From Kribbella qitaiheensis (GTDB lineage Bacteria > Actinomycetota > Actinomycetes > Propionibacteriales > Kribbellaceae): DNA of 64,000 nt. How positions within the stretch are numbered: the first letter of the stretch is position 1; each line of letters opens with the position of its first letter. Location: NCBI RefSeq assembly GCF_014217565.1, contig NZ_CP043661.1, forward strand, positions 3,720,001-3,784,000. Reading direction: 5' to 3'. The notes beneath the pieces are model-generated. The model was not told the DNA's origin and ran no database searches. It saw only the letters and a list, made by a program, of their open reading frames with translations. The position numbers and the translations under genes were made by a program. Positions 16,235 to 25,132 of the stretch are shown piece after piece.

Positions 16235-18337
16235 ATGGCGACCACCGTGCGCAGGACCTCGTGCAACTTGTGTGAAGCGATCTGCGGCGTGCTGGTGACG
16301 GTCGAGGACGGCCGGGTCACCGACATCCGCGGCGACGAGGCCGATCCGCTCTCCCACGGTCACATCTGCCCGAAGGCGGTCGCGCTCAAGGATCTGCAGG
16401 AGGACCCGGACCGGTTGACCAAGCCGGTACGCCGTACCGCGGACGGCTGGGCCGAGCTCGGCTGGGACGAGGCGTACGAGCTGATCGCGACCCGGCTCGG
16501 CGAGATCCAGCAGGCGCACGGCCGGAACTCCGTCGGGGTCTACCTCGGCAATCCGAATGTGCACAGCCTCGGCGCGATGACCCACATGCCGACCGTCGTG
16601 CGGCTGCTCCGGACCCGGCAGCGGTTCAGCGCGACCTCGGTCGACCAGCTCCCGCACATGCTCGCCTCGCACCTGCTCTACGGCCACCAGTTGATGGTTC
16701 CGGTCGCGGACATCGACCGTACGTCGTACCTGCTGATCCTCGGCGCGAACCCGCTCGCGTCCAACGGCAGCATGATGACCGCGCCCGGCTTCGGCCGGCG
16801 ACTCAAGGACGTTCGCAAACGCGGTGGTCGCGTGGTCGTGATCGACCCGCGGCGGACCGAGACGGCGACCGTCGCCGATGAGCACCATTTCGTCCGGCCG
16901 GGGACGGATGCCGCGTTCCTGCTGGCGCTCATCCATCAGGTGATCGCGGACGGCAACGCCAAGCCGGCGCAGTACGTCGACGGGCTGGACGCGGTCTCCG
17001 AAGCGACCCGGGACTGGACACCCGAGGCGGCTGCGCGGGTGACCGGGATCGACGCGGACACCATCCGCCGGATCGCACGGGAGTTCGCCGCTGCCGACAA
17101 GGCCGCTTGTTACGGGCGACTCGGTGTTTCGGCGCAGCAGTTCGGCGCGGTCTGTCAGTGGGCGGTGCAGGTGCTCAACATCATCACCGGCAACCTCGAT
17201 CGCCCCGGCGGCGCGATGATTCCGCGGCCCGCCGTCGACACCTTGCGCGGGATCGGCAAGGGGCACATCGGCGCTTGGAAGAGCCGGGTCGCCGGTCGGC
17301 CCGAGTTCGGCGGCGAGCTGCCCGCGGCCGCGATGGCGGAGGAGATCCTGACTCCGGGCGACGGCCAGATCCACGCGATGGTGACGATCGCGGGCAACCC
17401 CGTCCTCTCCACTCCCAACGGGCGGGCCCTCGACGAGGCGCTGGACACGCTGTCCTTCATGGTCTCGGTCGACCCGTACATCAACGAGACCACCCGGCAT
17501 GCCGACGTGATCCTGCCGCCGACGCCACCGCTCGAGCGGGACCACTACGACCTGGCGTTCCACCAACTCGCAGTCCGGAACACTGCGCGGTGGAACGAGG
17601 CGGTGCTGCCTCGGCCGGCTGACTCGCGGCACGACTGGGAGATCTTCCGCGACCTCGGGCTGGCGTTGCTTCGCCGTACGCCGAGGAGCCGGAAGAAGGC
17701 GCTGGCCTCGCTGCGGCTCCGGCTGAGTCCGCGCCGGGTCGTGGACCTGGGGTTGCGGATCGGGCCGTACCGGTTGTCCGTGCGCAAGTTGAAGAAGTCG
17801 GTGGGTGGCATCGATCTGGGTCCGCTGCAGCCGGCCTTTCCGAAGGCGCTCCACACCAAGGACAAGCGGATCGGCCTTGCGCCACAGCTGATGCTGGACG
17901 GGATCGATCAGGCCCGAGCCGTGTTGCTGGTCGAGGGGGACGCCGACGATCTGCTGCTGATCGGGCGACGGCATCTGCGCAGCAACAACTCGTGGATGCA
18001 CAACTCGGCCCGGCTGGTGAAGGGCAAGCCGCGGCATCAGCTGCTGATGAACCCGGACGACCTGAGCAAGCGGGATCTGAAAGACGGCCAGCTGGTCCAG
18101 CTCAGCTCGGCGTCGGGATCCGTCGCCGTTGAAGTTGCCGCTAGCAACGACATGATGCCCGGCGTGGTGAGCCTGCCGCACGGGTTCGGGCACGGTCGCG
18201 CCGGCGCGCGGCTGACGGTCGCGAACCAGGTTGCCGGCGCGAGCGCGAACGACGTCACGGACGCGACCCTGACCGACCCGCTCGCCGGCACCGCCGCCCT
18301 GAACGGCGTACCGGTGACGGTGACAGCGGCGGGATAG
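16235..18337 (+). CDS. Molybdopterin-dependent oxidoreductase (bis-MGD, one [4Fe-4S])
   Basis: A 700-residue protein of the DMSO-reductase superfamily. The N-terminal iron-sulfur motif is intact: Cys10-x2-Cys13-x3-Cys17-x27-Cys45. A Lys (CPKA) that conducts electrons to the pterin follows. The molybdopterin domain contains the LGANPLASN and GGRVVVIDPRRTETA segments, and a C-terminal dinucleotide-binding domain (DLSKRDLKDGQLVQL) closes it. No electron-transfer subunit or membrane anchor is encoded nearby. This is common for the actinobacterial soluble group annotated as formate dehydrogenase or nitrate reductase-like; substrate is unknown. It needs molybdate, which modBC would import. Confidence 0.86.
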   Translation: MATTVRRTSCNLCEAICGVLVTVEDGRVTDIRGDEADPLSHGHICPKAVALKDLQEDPDRLTKPVRRTADGWAELGWDEAYELIATRLGEIQQAHGRNSVGVYLGNPNVHSLGAMTHMPTVVRLLRTRQRFSATSVDQLPHMLASHLLYGHQLMVPVADIDRTSYLLILGANPLASNGSMMTAPGFGRRLKDVRKRGGRVVVIDPRRTETATVADEHHFVRPGTDAAFLLALIHQVIADGNAKPAQYVDGLDAVSEATRDWTPEAAARVTGIDADTIRRIAREFAAADKAACYGRLGVSAQQFGAVCQWAVQVLNIITGNLDRPGGAMIPRPAVDTLRGIGKGHIGAWKSRVAGRPEFGGELPAAAMAEEILTPGDGQIHAMVTIAGNPVLSTPNGRALDEALDTLSFMVSVDPYINETTRHADVILPPTPPLERDHYDLAFHQLAVRNTARWNEAVLPRPADSRHDWEIFRDLGLALLRRTPRSRKKALASLRLRLSPRRVVDLGLRIGPYRLSVRKLKKSVGGIDLGPLQPAFPKALHTKDKRIGLAPQLMLDGIDQARAVLLVEGDADDLLLIGRRHLRSNNSWMHNSARLVKGKPRHQLLMNPDDLSKRDLKDGQLVQLSSASGSVAVEVAASNDMMPGVVSLPHGFGHGRAGARLTVANQVAGASANDVTDATLTDPLAGTAALNGVPVTVTAAG

Positions 18338-18352
18338 GCCGGTCGGCCCGTA

Positions 18353-18397
18353 ACGTCCGAAGAAGTGAAGGTGACGTCCCTCCGCTTCTTCGGACGT
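18353..18397. terminator. Bidirectional terminator between convergent genes
   Basis: ACGTCCGAAGAAG (18353-18365) and CTTCTTCGGACGT (18385-18397) form a perfect 13-bp stem with a 19-nt loop. It lies exactly between the ends of the molybdopterin oxidoreductase gene (+) and the LacI gene (-), so it can serve both. Confidence 0.8.
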
Positions 18398-18413
18398 CAG
18401 AGGCCGACGGGGG

Positions 18414-19433
18414 TCAGCTCGGTCGCGGCGGCGGGCCAGAGCTTTCGCGGACCATCAGGGCCGGGGTGGAGTAGAGGTGCGCCTGATGCCGGGCACCGTC
18501 CAGCAGGTCGAACAGGCGATGCGTGACCTCGGCGCCGTAGTCCACGATGTTGTGGCTCATCGCCGTCAGCGTCGGATGCGTCAGCCGGCACAGCGTCGAG
18601 TCGTCCCAGGCGATCAGGGTGACGTCGTCGGGTGACTTCATCCCGAGTCCGTTGATGACCGACAGCCCGGCCACGGCCATCAGGTCGTTGTCGTAGATGA
18701 GCGCTGTCGGCCGGTCCTCGGCCGCCATCAACTTCCGCGTCGCGGCGGCTCCTTCCTCACCGGAGAAATCGGTGTGCACCACCCGTATGTCGAGGCCGAG
18801 CTCGCGGCTGATCGCGGCGAACGCCTGGTCGCGGATCCAGACATGCCCGTGCTCCGGCGGGCCGGCGACGCGTGCGATCGTCTGGTGCCCGAGCCGGGCG
18901 ACATGCTCCACCGCGGCGTTCATCGCGGCGGTCCCGTCGGTCCAGACACACGTCAACCCGTCGGCCAGCGCGGGGTCCCCGACCAGCACGGCGGGGAGCT
19001 CCAGCTTGCGCAGCAACGGGATCCGCGGATCGTCGACCCTGATGTCCACCACGATCACGCCGTCCACCCGGCGCTCCGCGGACCACTTCCGGTACGTCGC
19101 CATCTCACCGGCCAGGTCGGGCACGACCTGCAGCGCGAGCGCGTACGACTTCTCACTCAGCACGGACTCCACGCCACCGACGAAGCCCATGTAGAACGGT
19201 TCCTCACTGAGGGTCTTGGCCGTCCGGGCCAGGACCAGGCCGAAGGTCTCCGACCGAGCGGCCGAGAGTTGCCGGGCAGCGCGGTTCGGCACCCACTCCA
19301 GCTCCTCGGCGACCTTCAGCACCCGCGCCCGGGTGGCCTCGGAGACCCCCGGCTGGTTGTTCAGCGCGTACGACACCGCACCTTTGGAGACGCCGGCCCG
19401 TCGGGCAATCTCCTTGATCGTGATTCGGGGCAC
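18414..19433 (-). CDS. LacI family transcriptional regulator
   Basis: A 339-residue repressor. The N-terminal HTH is diagnostic (ITIKEIARRAGVSKGAVSYALN...), followed by the hinge (LEWVPNRAARQLSA) and a periplasmic-binding-protein-like effector domain. Start GTG 19433 has AAGGAGG 6 nt upstream; the ATG further upstream lacks this. It is divergent from the sugar operon beginning at 19880. Two LacI-type operator sequences (19522-19535 and 19712-19725) lie between, so autoregulation and sugar-induced control of that operon are likely. Confidence 0.88.
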   Translation of the reverse strand: MPRITIKEIARRAGVSKGAVSYALNNQPGVSEATRARVLKVAEELEWVPNRAARQLSAARSETFGLVLARTAKTLSEEPFYMGFVGGVESVLSEKSYALALQVVPDLAGEMATYRKWSAERRVDGVIVVDIRVDDPRIPLLRKLELPAVLVGDPALADGLTCVWTDGTAAMNAAVEHVARLGHQTIARVAGPPEHGHVWIRDQAFAAISRELGLDIRVVHTDFSGEEGAAATRKLMAAEDRPTALIYDNDLMAVAGLSVINGLGMKSPDDVTLIAWDDSTLCRLTHPTLTAMSHNIVDYGAEVTHRLFDLLDGARHQAHLYSTPALMVRESSGPPPRPS

Positions 19434-19521
19434 GATGGCCTCCTTCGAACGGGCGGTCCGAACCGTGACGGGCGGTCCGGCAGGCCCCCATTCTGCGGCC
19501 ACCGCCTACTGATCGTCTCTA

Positions 19522-19535
19522 GGTAAACGCTTGCC
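19522..19535. promoter_or_regulatory. LacI-type operator 1, GGTAAACGCTTGCC
   Basis: Near-palindrome with a central CG, the hallmark of LacI/CcpA-type operators. It lies 89 nt upstream of the lacI-type start and matches the reverse complement of operator 2 at 12 of 14 positions or better. Confidence 0.65.
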
Positions 19536-19611
19536 ATCACTCTCCGCAATCACCTTACCCAAACCTCTGCGAGCGCCACGCAGCGTGACGGCCTCACCGC
19601 CAGCCCGGAAG

Positions 19612-19690
19612 CGGGGGTCGGGACACCTTTTCGGGGGTTCGGGCAGGTTATTTCCTGTGCGAACCCCCGACTGGATGTCCTGACCCCCCG
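19612..19690. repeat. Three-tier nested inverted repeat (79 nt)
   Basis: Outer arms CGGGGGTCGGGACA (19612-19625) and TGTCCTGACCCCCCG (19676-19690) pair with one mismatch and one bulge. Middle arms TCGGGGGTTCG (19631-19641) and CGAACCCCCGA (19660-19670) pair perfectly. Inner arms CAGG/CCTG enclose TTATTT. It lies between the two LacI operators, in the leader of either divergent transcript. Role unknown. Confidence 0.75.
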
Positions 19691-19711
19691 GCCCGTGGCG
19701 CCCGCGGTACG

Positions 19712-19725
19712 GGTAAGCGTTTGCC
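19712..19725. promoter_or_regulatory. LacI-type operator 2, GGTAAGCGTTTGCC
   Basis: Near-palindrome with central CG, closely matching operator 1 in the opposite orientation. It is 154 nt upstream of the sugar operon start. A pair of operators about 190 bp apart is compatible with DNA looping. Confidence 0.65.
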
Positions 19726-19879
19726 TGGGTGGAGGCGGAATTGGTTCGGGTGGTGGATTGAGGGTGGTCGGGTGGGGGGATGCTGGGATAGGCTCCAAGA
19801 CGTTACTTAACCGGTTCGGCAATTGGTCGGAGACCGCCAAGGGCAGCGGTCGGTGCTTCGGCGACGAGGAGAGAAGAAC

Positions 19880-20626
19880 ATGGTCGCAGTGGACAACCTG
19901 TCCCTCCAGCTCTACACGGTCCGGCACAAGCTGGAGGAGGACTTCGACGCCACGCTGGCCCGGATCGCGGAGATCGGGTACAAGCAGGTCGAGCCCTTCG
20001 GCGTGGTCGGGCTGGCCGACAAGCTGGCCGAGGCGCTGCCCAAGTACGGACTGACGGCGCCCACGACGCACGCGGGGCTGCTCAAGGAGGACTCGGGCCC
20101 GATCTTCGAGACCGCGAAGCGGCTCGGCATCAGCACCGTCATCGACCCACACGTCGACCCGGCGCGCTGGCAGACGGCGGACGACATCAAGGCGACGGCC
20201 GAGGCCCTGAACAAGGCGGCCGCCGAGGCCGCCGACCACGGCATCACCGTCGGGTATCACAACCACCACTTCGAGCTGGAGTCCGTCATCGACGGGGTGC
20301 ACGGCCTGGAGATCCTGGCCGACAACCTGTCCGACCAGGTCATCCTCGAGGTGGACACCTACTGGGCAGCGGTCGGCGGCGCCGACGTACCGGCCCTGCT
20401 CGGCCGGCTCGGCGAGCGGGTGAAGGCGCTGCACGTCAAGGACGGCGACGGCACCCTGAACAACAAGGCGCAGGTCGGGGTCGGCGCCGGCTCCATCGAC
20501 GTGATCGGCATCCTCAAGGCGTCTCCGGGCACGCTCCGCGTGGTCGAGCTCGACGACTTCGAGGGCGAGATCTTCGACGCGGTCGCAGGCAGCTTCACGT
20601 ACCTGACCGGGGAGGACGTTGCATGA
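19880..20626 (+). CDS. Sugar phosphate isomerase/epimerase (xylose isomerase-like TIM barrel)
   Basis: A 248-residue protein of the AP-endonuclease-2/IolE-type TIM-barrel family. Typical segments are SLQLYTVR at the N-terminus, a conserved Glu in KQVEPFG, GYHNHHFE with metal-ligand His/Glu, LEVDTYW and HVKD. The family isomerises or epimerises keto-sugars or inososes using a divalent metal. Start ATG 19880 follows GAGGAGAG. The next gene overlaps by 4 nt; together with the dehydrogenase it probably carries out redox/epimerisation of an imported sugar. Confidence 0.84.
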   Translation: MVAVDNLSLQLYTVRHKLEEDFDATLARIAEIGYKQVEPFGVVGLADKLAEALPKYGLTAPTTHAGLLKEDSGPIFETAKRLGISTVIDPHVDPARWQTADDIKATAEALNKAAAEAADHGITVGYHNHHFELESVIDGVHGLEILADNLSDQVILEVDTYWAAVGGADVPALLGRLGERVKALHVKDGDGTLNNKAQVGVGAGSIDVIGILKASPGTLRVVELDDFEGEIFDAVAGSFTYLTGEDVA

Positions 20627-21720
20627 GCTCTGTCGGTGTAGGCGTGATCGGCGCCGGAGTCATCTCCGACGCCTATCTGAAGAGCATGCAGAGCTTCCCC
20701 GACCTGAACGTGGTCGCGATCGGGGACCTGCGGCCGGAGGCGGCGAAGGCGAAGGCCGAGGAGTTCGGCATCGAGACCCACGGCGGTCCCGAAGCCGTAC
20801 TCGGCCACCCGGATGTGGAGATCGTGGTCAACCTGACCATCCCGATCGCCCATGTCGAGGTCGCCCTCGCAGCTGTTGCCGCAGGCAAGCACGTGTGGAG
20901 TGAGAAGCCGTTCTCGCTCGACCAGGAGAGCGGACTGAAGCTGCTCGCGACCGCTCAGGACGCGGGACTCCGGCTCGGTTGCGCACCGGACACGTTCCTC
21001 GGTCCTGGCCTCCAGACGGCCCGGCGGCTCATCGAGAAGGGCGAGATCGGTCAGCCGCTGACCGCGCTCACCCTGATGCAGTCCCCCGGTCCGGAGTCCT
21101 GGCACCCGAACCCGGCCTTCCTGTTCCAGGAAGGGGCCGGCCCGCTGTACGACATCGGCCCCTACTACCTGACCGCGCTGGTGCAGAGCTTCGGCCCTGT
21201 CGCCGCCGTGGCGGGTCTGGGCTCCAAGTCGCGGGACAAGCGCGTGATCGGCTCGGGCCCGCTGGCCGGGCAGGAGTTCGACGTGACTGTGCCCAGCCAC
21301 GTCAGCGCGATCGCCCGGTTCGAGTCGGGCCAGTCATCGCAGAGCATCTTCAGCTTCGACTCGCCGCTGCCGCGCTCCGGCTTCGTCGAGATCACCGGGC
21401 TGGACGCGACGCTCGCCCTGCCGGATCCGAACAACTTCGCCGGTGAGATCAAGATCCGCCGTCGCGGTGGCGAGGACTGGGAGACGATCGCCGAGACCAA
21501 GGCGACCGCCGAGCGCGGTACGGGCGTACTGGACATGGCGCGGGCGATCCGGGAGGACCGGCCGCACCGGGCCACCGGGGCGCTGGCGTTCCACGTCGTC
21601 GACGTGATGGCCTCAATCGCCGAGTCGATCGACACCGGCGCCTTCGTCGATGTGACCAGCACAGTCGAGGTCCCCGACGTCCTGCCGGACGACTGGGACG
21701 CGCACGCCGCCACTTTATGA
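20623..21720 (+). CDS. Gfo/Idh/MocA family NAD(P)-dependent oxidoreductase
   Basis: A 365-residue dehydrogenase. The N-terminal Rossmann fold begins GVIGAGVIS (residues ~6-14), and WSEKPFSLD is the family EKP motif whose Lys is catalytic. The C-terminal domain contains YDIGPYYLTAL. It oxidises or reduces a hydroxyl of a sugar or cyclitol. ATG overlaps the stop of the isomerase gene, and its own stop overlaps the esterase start, so the three are translationally coupled. Confidence 0.88.
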   Translation: MSSVGVGVIGAGVISDAYLKSMQSFPDLNVVAIGDLRPEAAKAKAEEFGIETHGGPEAVLGHPDVEIVVNLTIPIAHVEVALAAVAAGKHVWSEKPFSLDQESGLKLLATAQDAGLRLGCAPDTFLGPGLQTARRLIEKGEIGQPLTALTLMQSPGPESWHPNPAFLFQEGAGPLYDIGPYYLTALVQSFGPVAAVAGLGSKSRDKRVIGSGPLAGQEFDVTVPSHVSAIARFESGQSSQSIFSFDSPLPRSGFVEITGLDATLALPDPNNFAGEIKIRRRGGEDWETIAETKATAERGTGVLDMARAIREDRPHRATGALAFHVVDVMASIAESIDTGAFVDVTSTVEVPDVLPDDWDAHAATL

Positions 21721-22319
21721 GCGACGGACTTCTCGGACCCCGGCGAACCGTTGTGTTCGCCGGGGACTCCGTCACGGACTGCGGCCGGCGGGGCGACCCG
21801 GCCGGCCTGGGCGACGGCTACGTCCGGAACCTGTACGACGACCTCGCGGCGAGCCGCCCGCGGATCGTTAACTCGGGCATCAGCGGCCACCGCGCGGTCG
21901 ACCTGGTCGCGCGGTGGGAGCAGGACGTACTCGCCCACGAGCCGGATCTCGTCTCGGTGCTGGTCGGCATCAACGACACCTGGCGTCGCTACGACGAGGA
22001 CGACCCCACCTCCACCGAGTCCTTCGAGGCGTCGTACCGCGAACTGCTGGCACCGGTGACCGCGAAGCTGGTCCTGATCGAGCCGTTCCTGCTGCCGGTG
22101 AAGCCCGAGCAGCGCGCCTGGCGCGAGGACCTGGACCCCAAGATCGAGGTGGTCCGCCGGCTCGCTGCCGAGTACCACGCGATCCTGGTCCCGGCCGATG
22201 TGGAGTTCAACCGGCAGGCGCTCACCGTCGGCGCGACCACCCTCGCCGACGACGGGGTGCACCCGACAGCAGCTGGACACCGGCTGCTCGCCGAGCTCTG
22301 GCACCGTACCGTTAGCTGA
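21717..22319 (+). CDS. SGNH/GDSL-family esterase
   Basis: A 200-residue hydrolase. Block I is FAGDSVTDCG with nucleophile Ser18; a Gly block (NSGISGH), the block III Asn (VGINDTW) and a C-terminal DDGVHPT dyad complete the SGNH set. There is no signal peptide, so it acts inside the cell, probably deacetylating sugars or oligosaccharides handled by this operon. Coupled by ATGA overlap to the preceding dehydrogenase. Confidence 0.86.
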   Translation: MSDGLLGPRRTVVFAGDSVTDCGRRGDPAGLGDGYVRNLYDDLAASRPRIVNSGISGHRAVDLVARWEQDVLAHEPDLVSVLVGINDTWRRYDEDDPTSTESFEASYRELLAPVTAKLVLIEPFLLPVKPEQRAWREDLDPKIEVVRRLAAEYHAILVPADVEFNRQALTVGATTLADDGVHPTAAGHRLLAELWHRTVS

Positions 22320-22321
22320 AT

Positions 22322-22335
22322 CTGAACCGGTTCAG
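22322..22335. promoter_or_regulatory. Perfect 14-bp palindrome CTGAACCGGTTCAG
   Basis: Located in the 42-nt gap between the esterase and the beta-mannosidase gene, 26 nt before the GTG start. The form (TGAAC-CG-GTTCA with a central CG) is that of a LacI-family operator but differs from the two sites at 19522 and 19712, suggesting a second regulator and an internal promoter. Confidence 0.55.
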
Positions 22336-22361
22336 CACCTTCTTCCGAAAGCGATCCGCCT

Positions 22362-24848
22362 GTGCCTTCCACGCTCCGAACCGTTCCGCTGACCACCGAC
22401 GGCGGCGCCGCCTGGACCGTGCGTGCGATCGACGGTCCCGTGCCGGACCGGCACAGCGCACTGCTCGCGGCACCGGTGCCGGCGACCGTGCCCGGTGAGG
22501 TGCACACCGACCTGCTCGCGGCCGGCGTGATCCCGGATCCGTTCGACGGCGACAACGAGGGCAAGCTGTTCTGGATCGGCAGGACGAGCTGGAGCTACCG
22601 GACCGTCTTCGACTGGGAGGCCGACGAGCACGCCGTCCAGGAACTCGTTGCCGACGGCCTCGACACGGCCGCGCGGATCACCCTGAACGGCACCGAGCTC
22701 GGCAAGACCTGGAACCAGCACCGGTCCTACCGGTTCGCGGTCACCGGACTGCTGGTTGCCGAGCGCAATGAACTGGTGATCGAGTTCGCCTCACCGGTCG
22801 CGACCGCCAACCAGCTGCGCGAGGCGTCCGGGATGTGGCCGCACACGAATCTCCATCCCTACAACGCGATCCGCAAGATGGCGAGCAACTTCGGCTGGGA
22901 CTGGGGCATCGACGTCGCGACCGCCGGGATCTGGCGGCCGCTCCGGATCGAGTCGTGGAGCGGGGTCCGGATCGACTCGGTCCGGCCGCTCGCCGGGCTC
23001 GACCGCGACAACGGCGTACTCGACACCAGACTTGCCCTGGCGTGGGCGGACGATGCCACTGACGATGCGGCCATCACGGTCGAGGTCGGCGGCACCACCA
23101 CCGAGATGACGGTGGCCGCGGGTACGGCCGAGGCCGGTGTCACTTCGACGATCGACGCCGTGGACCGCTGGTGGCCGCGCGGGTACGGCGAGCAGCCGCT
23201 GTACGACGTACAGGTGTCGCTTCAAGCCGGGGCGAACGAGGATGCCTGGCAAGGGCGGGTCGGGTTCCGCACGATCACGATGGACGTGGCGCCGGACGAG
23301 CACGGCGGGCCGTTCATCCTGTCGGTCAACGGCAAGCCGGTCTACGTCCGCGGCGCGAACTGGATCCCCGACGACGCCTTCGTCACCAGGCTGAACCGGT
23401 CGACGTACGAGGCCGGCATCACGGACGCGATCGACGCGAACATGAATCTGCTCCGCGTCTGGGGCGGCGGGATCTACGAGAGCGACGACTTCTACGACGT
23501 CTGCGACGAGCTCGGGGTGCTGGTCTGGCAGGACTTCCTGTTCGCCTGCGCCGCGTACTCCGAGGACGAGCCGCTCTGGAGCGAGGTGAAGGCCGAGGCG
23601 GAGCAGGCCGTCACCCGGTTGAGCCGGCACGCGAGCCTCGCCTTGTGGAACGGCAACAACGAGAACATCTGGGGATACGTCGAGTGGGGCTGGCGCGTGC
23701 CGCTGGCCGGCCGGAGCTGGGGCGAAGGTTACTACTTCGATCTGCTGCCGGGGATCGTCGCTGAGCTCGACCCGCGTACGCCGTACTCGGCCGGCAGCCC
23801 GTTCTCGTACGATCGCTACATCCACCCGAACGACGAGCGCAACGGCACGATGCACGTCTGGGACGTGTGGAACCAGGTCGACTACTCGACGTACCGCAAG
23901 TACAAGCCGCGCTTCGTCTCCGAGTTCGGCTTCCAGGGACCTCCGGCCTGGTCGACGCTCACCTCCGTGGTGCACGACGAGCCGCTCGACCCGTATGGCG
24001 AGCAGATGCTGGTGCACCAGAAGGCGCACGAGGGCAACCTCAAACTCGAGCGCGGCCTTGGCGACCACCTGCCGAAGTGGTCGAGCATGGATGACTGGCA
24101 TTGGACCACGCAGCTGAACCAGGCGCGTGCTGTTGCCTACGGCATCGAACACTTCCGCAGCCTGTTCCCGTTGAACACCGGCGCGATCGTCTGGCAGCTG
24201 AACGACAACTGGCCGGTCGTCTCCTGGGCCGCCGTCGACGGCAACGGCATCCGCAAGCCACTCTGGTTCGCGCTCCGCCGCGTCTACGCCGACCGCCTGC
24301 TCACCGTGCAGCCGTGCGAGGACGGCCTGGTAGTTGCCTCCCACAACGACACAGATGTTGCCTGGAGCACCGAGCTGACCGTCTCCCGCCGGAGCACGCG
24401 GCCCGGTGGCGAGGTGTTCGCCAGCGAGCAGTTCATCCTGGAGGTCCCGGCCCGCTCGAACGCCCTCAACGAGTTCCCGGAGTCCATCACGACCCCGACC
24501 GACGCAACCTCGGAGTACATCGAGGTTCGCGCGGCCGACGGCACCACGGCGTACTGGTACTTCGTCGAGGACACCGCACTCCAGTTGACCGCCAACCCCT
24601 GCACCGCTGAGGTGACGGCAACCCCGAACGGCTACACCGTCACCGTCACCGCAACAGCCCTGACCAAGGACCTGGCCCTCTTCCCAGACCGCCTGGACCC
24701 CACGGCCCGAGTAGACACCTGCCTCATCACCCTCAACCCCGGTGACACCCACACCTTCCACGTCACCAACACCACAACCGCCCCCACCACCATCACCATC
24801 ACCATCACCAAGCCCGTACTCCGCACCGCAAACGACCTGATCACGTAA
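22362..24848 (+). CDS. Glycoside hydrolase family 2, beta-mannosidase-like
   Basis: An 828-residue GH2 enzyme. The N-terminal jelly roll (LFWIGRTSWSYRT), the HPYNAIRKMASNFGWDWG region and the TIM barrel (VRGANWIPDD, LRVWGGGIYE) match beta-mannosidases. The acid/base is Glu434 in WNGNNE and the nucleophile Glu521 in SEFGFQG. No signal peptide is visible, implying hydrolysis of imported manno-oligosaccharides in the cytoplasm. Start is GTG 22362. Last gene of the LacI-controlled block, possibly with its own operator at 22322-22335. Confidence 0.9.
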   Translation: MPSTLRTVPLTTDGGAAWTVRAIDGPVPDRHSALLAAPVPATVPGEVHTDLLAAGVIPDPFDGDNEGKLFWIGRTSWSYRTVFDWEADEHAVQELVADGLDTAARITLNGTELGKTWNQHRSYRFAVTGLLVAERNELVIEFASPVATANQLREASGMWPHTNLHPYNAIRKMASNFGWDWGIDVATAGIWRPLRIESWSGVRIDSVRPLAGLDRDNGVLDTRLALAWADDATDDAAITVEVGGTTTEMTVAAGTAEAGVTSTIDAVDRWWPRGYGEQPLYDVQVSLQAGANEDAWQGRVGFRTITMDVAPDEHGGPFILSVNGKPVYVRGANWIPDDAFVTRLNRSTYEAGITDAIDANMNLLRVWGGGIYESDDFYDVCDELGVLVWQDFLFACAAYSEDEPLWSEVKAEAEQAVTRLSRHASLALWNGNNENIWGYVEWGWRVPLAGRSWGEGYYFDLLPGIVAELDPRTPYSAGSPFSYDRYIHPNDERNGTMHVWDVWNQVDYSTYRKYKPRFVSEFGFQGPPAWSTLTSVVHDEPLDPYGEQMLVHQKAHEGNLKLERGLGDHLPKWSSMDDWHWTTQLNQARAVAYGIEHFRSLFPLNTGAIVWQLNDNWPVVSWAAVDGNGIRKPLWFALRRVYADRLLTVQPCEDGLVVASHNDTDVAWSTELTVSRRSTRPGGEVFASEQFILEVPARSNALNEFPESITTPTDATSEYIEVRAADGTTAYWYFVEDTALQLTANPCTAEVTATPNGYTVTVTATALTKDLALFPDRLDPTARVDTCLITLNPGDTHTFHVTNTTTAPTTITITITKPVLRTANDLIT

Positions 24849-24879
24849 GACCCCGCCGACAACCGTCGCGTTTACCCTG

Positions 24880-24915
24880 GCTATACATTGAGATTTTAGC
24901 CGGGCTAAATTAGCC
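24880..24915. promoter_or_regulatory. hicAB operator/promoter with TTTAGCC-G-GGCTAAA
   Basis: TTTAGCC (24895-24901) and GGCTAAA (24903-24909) form a palindrome 10 nt before the hicA start. Two further half-sites (GGCTAT and TTAGCC) flank it. TATACA just upstream could be a -10 box. HicB antitoxins with a C-terminal HTH bind such sites, so autoregulation is expected. Confidence 0.5.
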
Positions 24916-24918
24916 TGC

Positions 24919-25132
24919 ATGGTGAAAGCGGCGAAGTATCGCGTGCTGGCGGCCGCGCTCCGACGGAACGGCTGCGAGGTACGGCAAGGTAAGGGTGATC
25001 ACGAGGTCTGGACCTGCGCCTGCGGCGCGAGTCATCGCGTCGTACTCACCCAGACCACGAACATCTCGCCGGGGCCTGGTCCGTCAGACGATCCAGCGGC
25101 TGCCGTGGCTACCGGAAGGGTGGTTGAAATGA
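24919..25132 (+). pseudogene. hicA: HicA-type toxin gene with a +1 frameshift
   Basis: The first 51 residues read as a HicA mRNA interferase with the catalytic His in GDHEVW. After TTNISPG the frame runs on into nonsense and then into HicB. Dropping one G from the GGGG run at 25071-25074 restores a normal HicA ending (LVRQTIQRL then LPEGWLK) that stops at 25130-25132. That stop overlaps the hicB ATG as expected for an intact pair. The lesion could be a real mutation that inactivates the toxin or makes a toxin-antitoxin fusion, a programmed frameshift at G4, or a sequencing error. Confidence 0.75.

Noticed and set aside
22791..24920. 709-codon minus-strand frame opposite the beta-mannosidase gene
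   Set aside because: The plus strand has an intact GH2 enzyme with both catalytic Glu residues; the antisense product has no family features.
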